A stretch of 27,082 nt of DNA from a virus. The notes beneath the pieces are model-generated. The model ran no database searches. It was not told the DNA's origin and saw only the letters and a program-made list of their open reading frames with translations. This document shows positions 20,458 through 27,082 of the stretch, one piece after another. The translations under genes and the position numbers were made by a program. Positions within the stretch are counted from its first letter, which is position 1. Every line of letters begins with the position of its first letter. The stretch spans positions 1-27,082 of IMG/VR virus record IMGVR_UViG_3300005918_000104, one strand, 5' to 3'.

Positions 20458-21011
20458 CACTTTAATCTCCTGGGTGGACACACAATCCCGAGTCTCCGCA
20501 GGGTGCGCATAAGATGGTTGGGATTCCATCGAGACGCGTTCGCAGTATTAAACACTCCGACATGCGACAACTGCTCGGCAACGAACTCGGAACAAAAGAA
20601 GGTTGCCAGATCCTCACCCCGGAGAGCACCATAACAGGCGGCCCAAAGCTTTCCTCCAGCGCGCAGCGCCCCGGCGGCGTCATAGTCTCTGCCAAGGCTG
20701 TTCTTAGTGCTCTCTTCGAGTCTACCATACTCGTGTCCGTATAATGGTCGGTGTAGTTTGTAAAGCCAGGCTCTTCCGTCGTACTTTTCGACGCCTTGGT
20801 AGGGGGATTGATGTCGTACTCCGAATCCAGAGGCGCTGTCAAACAGCCTGAGGTTACAGTCGCTTTCGTGGTAGGAGAAGATTCCAACATGCGACAAACT
20901 CCACCGCGGGATACCGAACGAAAGCAGGTTCACTGCATCGCTCACCAGCGAGCCACCGGAAAACCCAATGACATCGCCGGGCTCAATTGATTGCAGGACT
21001 TTGAGATCCAT
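20457..21011 (-). CDS. YiiX/NlpC-type permuted papain-fold hydrolase
   Basis: A 184-residue protein. The order is a GDVIGFSGGS loop, SLSHVGIF (H41), a YDAAGALRAGG segment and TFFCSEFVAEQL (C140), the His-before-Cys order of permuted NlpC/P60 enzymes such as YiiX. Such enzymes cleave amide bonds in peptidoglycan, proteins or lipid-linked peptides. No signal peptide is seen, so it would need a holin, act in the cytoplasm or ride in the virion. AAGGGA precedes the ATG, and a promoter-like element lies at 21032. It is the first gene of the - strand block after the giant gene and is coupled to the lipoprotein peptidase. Confidence 0.8.
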   Translation of the reverse strand: MDLKVLQSIEPGDVIGFSGGSLVSDAVNLLSFGIPRWSLSHVGIFSYHESDCNLRLFDSASGFGVRHQSPYQGVEKYDGRAWLYKLHRPLYGHEYGRLEESTKNSLGRDYDAAGALRAGGKLWAACYGALRGEDLATFFCSEFVAEQLSHVGVFNTANASRWNPNHLMRTLRRLGIVCPPRRLK

Positions 21012-21031
21012 AATTCCCTTCCATTCACAAC

Positions 21032-21040
21032 ATTATATCA
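21032..21040 (-). promoter_or_regulatory. extended -10 promoter, - strand
   Basis: On the - strand TGATATAAT matches TGNTATAAT perfectly in the 34-nt gap between the giant gene and the YiiX-like gene. No -35 was found, as expected for extended -10 promoters. Transcription would begin near 21025 and read the lysis/envelope block to 17601. Confidence 0.5.
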
Positions 21041-21045
21041 CGCCG

Positions 21046-24000
21046 CTAAAAACCATTCTTCTTTTCCTTCGCGGCCTCCACCCACCAGAGGGACATGCGG
21101 CTCTGTAGCTTGGCCGAAAACTCCTTAGCTACCCGGAACCGCTCCCGCTGGCCAGTGTTGAGGTACTCGTGCCCGAACTTCCAGCGGTCATACTCATTCA
21201 AGCTATCGGAGACCGGGTCAGGACCGCCCTGGTGCTTCCAGAACTTTTCTCCGCCCTTGTATGCACCATGCTTTTCGAGGAACTTTGTGCGCCAATCGAA
21301 GAACGCCTCCTTGTCGTCATTGATTGCTGCGTCACGCCCTGGCTTGTACTCTGAGATGTATCCGACGCCTGGTTTAGCCTTGCCCTCCTGCTTGAGGAAG
21401 TCATCGCGTAGTGAATACATCTCACTCAACGCGGCGGCCCCGGGGTCGACAACACCAACTGCGAATCTCTTCAGGTAGTGGTTACGCCACCGCTGACCAT
21501 TGCCCGTTACCGCTCCCTTGAGTTGCCTCAGTTCGTCGCTCAATCCGTAGATGTTAGCTGCCGCTTCGCCGCGATCAACCTGGCGCGGATTGAACGGGTC
21601 GGGGAAGTAGGACTTGCCGCCAACGACCTCGGCGACGGCCTTGTAATCTGGCCTAAGCAACGAGATGAACTTCTCCAGCGGAGCCGTAAGTACCTCTTTG
21701 CCTATGTCACTCCAGTCTATCTTTCCGTCGATAGCACGCGGCAGCAAGGATGCGGCCTCGTTGACTCCGAACCACGACAGAAGTTCCCCGAACGACCCGA
21801 CGTTCCTGAAGACGTTGAGTGTTCCGTCAGAGTTCGGGCCGATCAGTATATGCGACCCGTTCCTGTCGTAGTCGCCCAGCTTCTCTTCGTCATCCTCGCC
21901 CCAGATCATCGGGTACATGAGGTTGTTCCATACCCATAGCGCGCCATTCATTTGGGCAATCCTGAAGACCGCTATCTTCGCCAAGACTGCACCCGTCGCC
22001 GTCCTACCCTTGCCGGACTTGAATGCGTTGTGTAGGATCTTCGGGTATCTCGTGGCGTTGATCTCGCAGAACGACCAGAAGTACAGTAGGTGATCGCGCA
22101 GCCAGTTACCCATCATCGACAGGTTGCTGTAGTCGCCAAGCAAGTTGCGCGCCATGTGGGCGGCGGCGGCCTCGTCCCCTAGTTCTTCTTGAATAATCTT
22201 GACGGTCGACTCCATCGCCGCCCCGTAATGCGAAAGCTTTCCAGACTTCAGTTGTTCGAGATACCGGAGGTACGCAGTGTACCGCAGTATGTTTTCTCTG
22301 CCTTCGGTTGCTCCGCGTGCAACGCGAGTGTAAGTCTTGAGCGGATTCTTGCTGAGATATTTTCCGAAGCCTGGCTTCGTGATATCTATTGCCCCAACAT
22401 CCCCCATCTCGGCTGCTATCTGACCGGAGCCTATCACTCCGTAGCGCTCTGCGTTAAGAGAGTCCTTCGACTGCGGCTTCGACAAGTTTTGGAGATCCAG
22501 CACTTCCTTGAGCGCCCTGCCCATGTGCTTTACCATCCCGAAGTCGGTAGCAAGAACTGGGTCCAGGTCGCCGACGAAGTTGCGAAGCTGGTGGCCAGTG
22601 AAGTTCTTCGGGCCAATGAGCATGAACGCCTTCCAGGAATTCCGCATGGCCTTCGACACTTCTTCTACGAAATCAGGCTCCTTGATTTGCCCGTCGTGCT
22701 TGATCTGATTCACTATCTCAGTCGGCATCACAAGGATCTCTGCGCCAGTGCCGCCGACAGCCAGGTCGACCTCTTCGTCGGTCATGTTCAGGTCCTCTTG
22801 GACAGCCTGGCTGTACTGCTCCTGAATCGACGACGTGAGGCCGGCCTTCATGTTGCCGAAAAGTTTCCGTCTGCTCGTTACGGTGTGCCCGTTCTCCCTT
22901 GCGACCGAACCGAGTGATCGCTCTTCGCTCTCGGCCTGCTTTGTGAACTCGTCCGTCTTGCTATACTTCTCAAGCGCGTTGTTGTAATCCTTCTTGATAA
23001 GCTTCTCGTATGCGCTGGCCATCCACGCTAGCTCTGGCGCTATGTAGCTCGTGTTGTAATCGAACTCTGCGTCCAGGCTGATAGGCCCTGTGATTCTTTT
23101 CCGCATCCAACCGGCGGCGCCCGTCTGCCGCTCCTGGCCGATGCGCATGGCGTTACGATACAGCAGAACTTCCTGGTGGACATACGACTCGACATCGTCA
23201 AGCATCGCTGGGTTCATACCAAGCTCCTCAACAAGCCGCAGCACGAGATCACCAACCATCTTGCCGCGCCGGTCCAGCGCTGCCTTCACCTTCGGAGTAG
23301 CCTCAACCAAAGTGCGAAGCTGCCGCTCGTACTTAGCCGCGGCCTCTCGCGACTTCACGCGATGCCGAAGCGGCTCCGGTTTGGAGACGAGCCCAATTCG
23401 CTCGCCAGTCTTCTTGTCGACTCCCTCGCCGACCATATCCAGCGAACGAATCTGATTCTTTGTGACAAGATATCTTTCAAGCAAGTCGACCTGGGTTGGC
23501 CCCAGTTCCTCGTTCTCCTTTGCGATAACAGAGGACACCTGCCGAGCCGCCCACGAGCGAGCCGCAATAGGCGCTTCACGCAGCAACCTAAAAGACTCCT
23601 GGGCAGACTTCCACTTCGCACCGAAATTCGGGATGTACTTGTTTGCACGAACCGTGGCCTGACCAAGAAGGCTCAACCTATTGCTTATCCTCTTCCAGAA
23701 CTTATCGCCCTTCTCGCTGACATTCGACTTGACGTAGGCGGCCTCGTGCTCTGGGTCGGGCGACTTCATCGCCTCGACGGCCCGCTCGTGCTCCATGCCG
23801 GCCACGGTATCATCGACCACCCTACCGATCGGGACGGCGCCAGATTCCCCGGCCAGAAGGTCGGCGATACCCTGTTGCGTTGTCTTGTCGTCGACCACCG
23901 CGGGCTCTACGGCCGCCTCGGTTTTCGCCATCGATGGCGGTGGTTTCTGCTTTTCGTCGGCCTTTCGTGCTTGTTTTGCAGCAGCAACCTTCTCAACTCT

Positions 24001-25386
24001 CGCATCGATGGCGGCAGTCTCGTCGGGAATATCGGCAATGCCTTCAACAAGCTCAGCCGGCTGATCCGGGATCGCGACCTCTTCTCCTGCGCTAACGTCC
24101 TTCTCGACGGACACCTGGATCTCGTCGATCGCGCGGTACGAATCAGCGAGCGCCTTGGTGTACTCCAACCTCTGCTTGGCATGCACACCCTCTTCAGCGG
24201 GGAGTCCTAGCTCCTTCCACTTCTTCCTGGACGGCGCCCTGTTCTTGTCTGCGAACTCAATGATCTCGGCGCGCGCTTTGGCGGCCTGCACGTCCCCAGC
24301 GATGCGTGCTCCGCCCCCAAGCATGGTGATGGGAAGCAACGGAAGGGCTGACTCGCGAGCGCCCGCAAGAGCCTCCCGTGGGACCTCAGCCAGACTGCGC
24401 CCGCTGGTCTGCCCAGAGACTACGCCGCCGGCCAGACTACCGACAGCTTCGCCGCCTGCCTGAACAAACTCTTCCCCGACCTCGCCCAGGTACTCGGCCG
24501 CGGCACTGCCGGCCGTGCCGGCGATCTTCTTTTTGAGACCCTTGGCGCCAAGCTTAGCGGCAGCACTACCGATAACTTCTTTCCCAACGCCGCCGAGACC
24601 GCTTCGTCCCACGCCGGGAACTGGAACGGCCGCCTCGACTGCGCCGCCGAACGCCGACGTTAGACTCGAAATGGTGTTGGCCGCGGTAGGGTCGACTCCC
24701 TCCGATATGAGCCTCCCGCGCGTCGCCGGGAACATTTGCAGGCCGGCTTGGGTGGCGAGTCCCGCCCCACCACCGATGCTGTACGCAGCTTTGCCGACAA
24801 GAATCTGCGGGGCAAGCTTCGCGCCGCCGATCAACGTCTTGAACGCAATGTTGTCTTCTTTTGTTTTCTTCGGGTCGCCGTACTGGTACGCGGCCTCCAT
24901 GAGATCGCGGTACTTCATCTCTCCGGCGTCGGTGTCGCTACCGCCCAGCACTCTCCCTAGCCCCTTGTGCGCCTCTGCTATCTCGTTGGCGCCTTCCAAG
25001 AACGCCTCGGGGATCTCCATCAACTTGTCTCCCCACCGCTGCAGGAAGTTGCTGTTGTTCCAGTCCTCGCGCTTCTTCTTGCCGAGCACCTGCGAGGCCT
25101 GCATCACCTTGCTCATAATCCAGGCGCGATCCTCGGTATCCTTGACCTCGCTGGCCACCTGGCGCGCCTTCTCCTTGCGCGACGGGCTGTATGGATTCAC
25201 GAGAGGCATAACGTACTTACGCATGTACCCCTTGCGCTTCTCTTCCTCATACGCAATATCGCGCTTGTCCTCGGAGATCCGCTGAAGGACGGACTTAGCG
25301 CCACGATCTCTCTCTGCTGCATCGTGCCTAGAGGCGAACAACTGCGCCTTTGCGTATGGAGACAGCGCCGGATCATTTTCCGCCAT
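21046..25386 (-). CDS. giant internal virion/ejection-type protein, 1446 aa
   Basis: A single frame of 1446 residues. Residues ~1-170 are charged and helical. Residues ~185-350 are Gly/Ala-rich with several near-hydrophobic segments (LIGGAKLAPQILVGKAAYSI, GSAAAEYLGEVGEEFVQAGG), as in membrane-inserting ejection proteins. Residues ~400-560 are acidic and low in complexity. The C-terminal ~700 residues contain KAFMLIGPKNFTGHQLRNFVGD and EGRENILRYTAYLRYLEQL, which resemble domains of large phage polyvalent or internal proteins. GGAG precedes the ATG, and the start overlaps the preceding gene by 14 nt. A role in DNA ejection (T7 gp15/gp16-like) is inferred from size, composition and its place among likely structural genes; no enzymatic motif was seen. 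Confidence 0.6.
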   Translation of the reverse strand: MAENDPALSPYAKAQLFASRHDAAERDRGAKSVLQRISEDKRDIAYEEEKRKGYMRKYVMPLVNPYSPSRKEKARQVASEVKDTEDRAWIMSKVMQASQVLGKKKREDWNNSNFLQRWGDKLMEIPEAFLEGANEIAEAHKGLGRVLGGSDTDAGEMKYRDLMEAAYQYGDPKKTKEDNIAFKTLIGGAKLAPQILVGKAAYSIGGGAGLATQAGLQMFPATRGRLISEGVDPTAANTISSLTSAFGGAVEAAVPVPGVGRSGLGGVGKEVIGSAAAKLGAKGLKKKIAGTAGSAAAEYLGEVGEEFVQAGGEAVGSLAGGVVSGQTSGRSLAEVPREALAGARESALPLLPITMLGGGARIAGDVQAAKARAEIIEFADKNRAPSRKKWKELGLPAEEGVHAKQRLEYTKALADSYRAIDEIQVSVEKDVSAGEEVAIPDQPAELVEGIADIPDETAAIDARVEKVAAAKQARKADEKQKPPPSMAKTEAAVEPAVVDDKTTQQGIADLLAGESGAVPIGRVVDDTVAGMEHERAVEAMKSPDPEHEAAYVKSNVSEKGDKFWKRISNRLSLLGQATVRANKYIPNFGAKWKSAQESFRLLREAPIAARSWAARQVSSVIAKENEELGPTQVDLLERYLVTKNQIRSLDMVGEGVDKKTGERIGLVSKPEPLRHRVKSREAAAKYERQLRTLVEATPKVKAALDRRGKMVGDLVLRLVEELGMNPAMLDDVESYVHQEVLLYRNAMRIGQERQTGAAGWMRKRITGPISLDAEFDYNTSYIAPELAWMASAYEKLIKKDYNNALEKYSKTDEFTKQAESEERSLGSVARENGHTVTSRRKLFGNMKAGLTSSIQEQYSQAVQEDLNMTDEEVDLAVGGTGAEILVMPTEIVNQIKHDGQIKEPDFVEEVSKAMRNSWKAFMLIGPKNFTGHQLRNFVGDLDPVLATDFGMVKHMGRALKEVLDLQNLSKPQSKDSLNAERYGVIGSGQIAAEMGDVGAIDITKPGFGKYLSKNPLKTYTRVARGATEGRENILRYTAYLRYLEQLKSGKLSHYGAAMESTVKIIQEELGDEAAAAHMARNLLGDYSNLSMMGNWLRDHLLYFWSFCEINATRYPKILHNAFKSGKGRTATGAVLAKIAVFRIAQMNGALWVWNNLMYPMIWGEDDEEKLGDYDRNGSHILIGPNSDGTLNVFRNVGSFGELLSWFGVNEAASLLPRAIDGKIDWSDIGKEVLTAPLEKFISLLRPDYKAVAEVVGGKSYFPDPFNPRQVDRGEAAANIYGLSDELRQLKGAVTGNGQRWRNHYLKRFAVGVVDPGAAALSEMYSLRDDFLKQEGKAKPGVGYISEYKPGRDAAINDDKEAFFDWRTKFLEKHGAYKGGEKFWKHQGGPDPVSDSLNEYDRWKFGHEYLNTGQRERFRVAKEFSAKLQSRMSLWWVEAAKEKKNGF

Positions 25387-26644
25387 AGTATTGCTCCGCG
25401 AATTCCAAGAGCTTTATGTAGGCAGGACGCAACTCAGCGGGGACATCTTCGTACTTCGGATACTTATTGTACAGCGAGTCGAACATCGCTAACTGAGCAC
25501 CTTGCTCCGGCGGAAGCTGTGCCTGCTCAGCAGTTACCTTGACAGGGATCTTCAGCCCGCCGACATCAATCCCCTTTTCCTCAAGCTCGGCGTTCCATGG
25601 CTTAGTCTGCGGGGCAGGTGCGCCTCCCATTCCTGGGGCAGCGTGCTGCTCGTCCCATTGCTGCTTGGCGTTTACGCGAGCCGCTTCGTTGCGGGCGTCA
25701 ACACCACCCATGTCGCCGCCACTCGCAGCTTGCCTCTGGACAGCATCCCGAATCTCGTATTCGGCAATCTGCTTGTCGTACTCAGCCATCATGTCGGAGA
25801 CCTGCTTGCTTGTCGCTGGGACCTCTCCGCCGCCACTGAAGTCCTTGAACTTAGCCGATACCGCATCTGTCAGCATCTTGCTCCTGGCATCGAATTTCGC
25901 CTGCTGTGCATCGTATTGCAGCTTTTCGCTAGCCTTCTCCTGTTCGGCCTCGTAGCCAGCTTTCGTAGTCTTGAATGGTATATACCTAGGCCCGCTTGAA
26001 CTAGGGACCCACGTTTCCCCGTCCACAACTTTGATCTGTTCTTCCAGTGACGGCGGCGCGTCCGGGTCGGCCGGTTGGGCAGTAGCCTGGTAACCGTCCA
26101 GCCTGGCGTTGATTTTTCCGATCTCGGCCTCGCCCTGCTCCGGACTGATCCTTCTTTCTTCTACTGCATCCTGGATGGCCTGACGCTCCATGTTGTCCTT
26201 AGCCATCCTGCGCTTTACGTCCGGGCTGAATCCCCACTTAAACTTTTGGGCGTCAGCCTTGGCCTGCTCTTGCATCCTCTTGACTTCACGATCATACTCC
26301 TGATCTTTCATCTCCTTGTCCATACCCTGCTGTATGGCAACCTTCTTCATCGCGTCGTCGGCCGACTGCTTCTGCATGTCAGCGTCGGCGTCGATCTGAC
26401 GCATCTGATTATCGCGAGTGGCTTGCAACTCCGCGGCCTGGGCCGCGAACCTGTCACGCGATGCGCCTATGCTACTACGGCCAATGCGGCCACCACCGCC
26501 CCCGCCCCCGCCACCCCCGCCCTGAATGCCGATCTGCTGGGTTACTCCGGGCACATTGGCTTGCGCGCCGCCGGCTGCTGCCGCCAGCATTAGTAAGCCG
26601 GAGATGTCCCCGCCGCCGGTGTCGTGTTTAACTGTAATTGGCAT
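25373..26644 (-). CDS. Gly-rich coiled-coil phage structural-type protein
   Basis: A 423-residue protein. The N-terminus is Ala/Gly-rich with eleven Gly in a row (42-52) encoded by a GC-rich simple tract at 26488-26521. Residues ~65-140 are a long charged helix rich in Gln, Met and Asp, probably a coiled coil. Later parts alternate disordered Pro/Gly stretches with helices and end PAYIKLLEFAEQYYGGK. There is no signal peptide. Its neighbours (the giant protein after it, a Gln/Ala-rich protein before it) suggest a virion or internal core protein. Only 5 nt separate it from the upstream stop, and its own ribosome site is weak. The family is not recognised. Confidence 0.55.
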   Translation of the reverse strand: MPITVKHDTGGGDISGLLMLAAAAGGAQANVPGVTQQIGIQGGGGGGGGGGGRIGRSSIGASRDRFAAQAAELQATRDNQMRQIDADADMQKQSADDAMKKVAIQQGMDKEMKDQEYDREVKRMQEQAKADAQKFKWGFSPDVKRRMAKDNMERQAIQDAVEERRISPEQGEAEIGKINARLDGYQATAQPADPDAPPSLEEQIKVVDGETWVPSSSGPRYIPFKTTKAGYEAEQEKASEKLQYDAQQAKFDARSKMLTDAVSAKFKDFSGGGEVPATSKQVSDMMAEYDKQIAEYEIRDAVQRQAASGGDMGGVDARNEAARVNAKQQWDEQHAAPGMGGAPAPQTKPWNAELEEKGIDVGGLKIPVKVTAEQAQLPPEQGAQLAMFDSLYNKYPKYEDVPAELRPAYIKLLEFAEQYYGGK

Positions 26645-26649
26645 TATGC

Positions 26650-27082
26650 TTACCCAGTCCTCATTCCAGAGAGAGCGCTCATTATGTCGCCACCGCCGCC
26701 GCCCACACCAGCCGACCCAAGCGCCTGAACCAGCGCCATAATCATGTCGGACTTCGGATACTCGTCAGTCCGGCGCTCCATGATTCCGAGCTTCCTGCCC
26801 TGGAGAGCGTCCGCCGACCTATCGAGCGCGGCCTGCTTCTCGCGCTCGATGCCAGCCCCCATCGTTGGAGCGACGGTGGTATTCGACATACCAAGGCTGG
26901 CCAAGCGCTGCATCATGTCGCTCTGCTGTCCGGACGCGTCGCTGCGAATGTCCGCCGCCCGCTGGCCGCTGGTCTGGTCAGTGATGCCGAGCATCTGCTG
27001 GTATCTTGCTTCATTGGCAGTCTTCGCTTCCCCGTAGGCTTGGTTATATTGCCCGACCATACTGGAGAGGCCAGTGGCGGCC
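26650..27082 (-). CDS. Ala/Gln/Met-rich structural-type protein, 5' end cut
   Basis: The open frame runs through the right edge of the window without a stop. The ATG at 27060 has no ribosome site and is preceded by the in-frame residues AATGLSS, so it is most likely an internal methionine and the gene starts beyond the window. The visible ~143 residues are helical at first (YNQAYGEAKTANEARYQQML), then polar with an internal REKQAALDRSADALQGR helix, and end in a Gly-rich segment with ALSGMRTG. The composition resembles phage internal or tail-tube-associated proteins. No domain can be named. Confidence 0.5.
   Translation of the reverse strand, partial: AATGLSSMVGQYNQAYGEAKTANEARYQQMLGITDQTSGQRAADIRSDASGQQSDMMQRLASLGMSNTTVAPTMGAGIEREKQAALDRSADALQGRKLGIMERRTDEYPKSDMIMALVQALGSAGVGGGGGDIMSALSGMRTG

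Noticed and set aside
23176-24210. 344-residue + strand frame opposite the giant gene (also 22189-22917, 24515-25285, 26075-26593)
   Set aside because: These are antisense shadows of a GC-rich coding gene. The sense frame has long domain-like continuity and a proper start, while these have Arg/His/Leu-rich random composition.
26488-26521. GC-rich simple tract considered as a regulatory or phase-variable tract
   Set aside because: It encodes eleven glycines in frame within the 423-residue protein. Length variation is possible, but nothing shows that it has a switching role.

Overview
The window looks like one arm of a tailed-phage or prophage genome, most likely from a Planctomycetota host. 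The host guess rests on the tyrosine recombinase at 15998-17149. Its N-terminal arm, the missing first catalytic arginine and the C-terminal block around the tyrosine match the integrases I associate with planctomycetes and their mobile elements. There are no ribosomal, housekeeping or metabolic host genes, the coding density is very high, and gene starts overlap stops almost everywhere, as in phages.

Layout. 27-4151 (+): a cassette of about thirteen small proteins, several with Cys-X2-Cys zinc knuckles, mostly of unknown function; this is the accessory or host-takeover part. 4162-6579 (+): a recombination and ssDNA module (Sak4-type RecA-fold ATPase, DUF669 protein with an Ala/Pro-rich tail, a small phage protein). 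6588-14425 (+): a tightly coupled replication operon with a PD-(D/E)XK nuclease carrying a likely Fe-S cluster, an SF2 DEAH helicase, a primase-polymerase fused to a DUF3987-type ATPase, a RusA-like resolvase, two helix-turn-helix proteins and a calcineurin-like phosphoesterase. 14491-15892 (+): two nucleotide-pool genes (dATP/dGTP diphosphohydrolase family and a HAD 5'-deoxynucleotidase). 15998-17483 (+): integrase and a Cys-rich protein. The + genes end at 17483 and meet the - strand genes, which end at 17601.

17601-21011 (-): small membrane protein, SprT-like metallopeptidase, a second membrane protein, a DUF2829/Tad2-like anti-Thoeris protein, a membrane-anchored thioredoxin-like protein and two papain-fold cysteine peptidases (one a lipoprotein). 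This is the likely lysis, envelope and counter-defence block. 21046-27082 (-): a 1446-residue giant protein, a Gly/Gln-rich coiled-coil protein and the 3' part of another gene, which look like internal virion or DNA-ejection proteins. Terminase, portal and capsid genes are not in the window and probably lie beyond the right edge.

Working together: the early + strand genes would take over the cell and copy the genome by primase-polymerase synthesis plus recombination (nuclease, helicase, ATPase, ssDNA protein and resolvase). The nucleotide genes would alter dNTP pools, the integrase would allow lysogeny, and the - strand late genes would supply virion entry proteins and host-envelope breakdown. 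The most notable points are the Tad2-like gene, the dATP/dGTP diphosphohydrolase beside a deoxynucleotidase, the integrase without canonical catalytic residues, the pair of papain-fold peptidases with no classical endolysin, and a tRNA-like element in the 5149-5342 gap.
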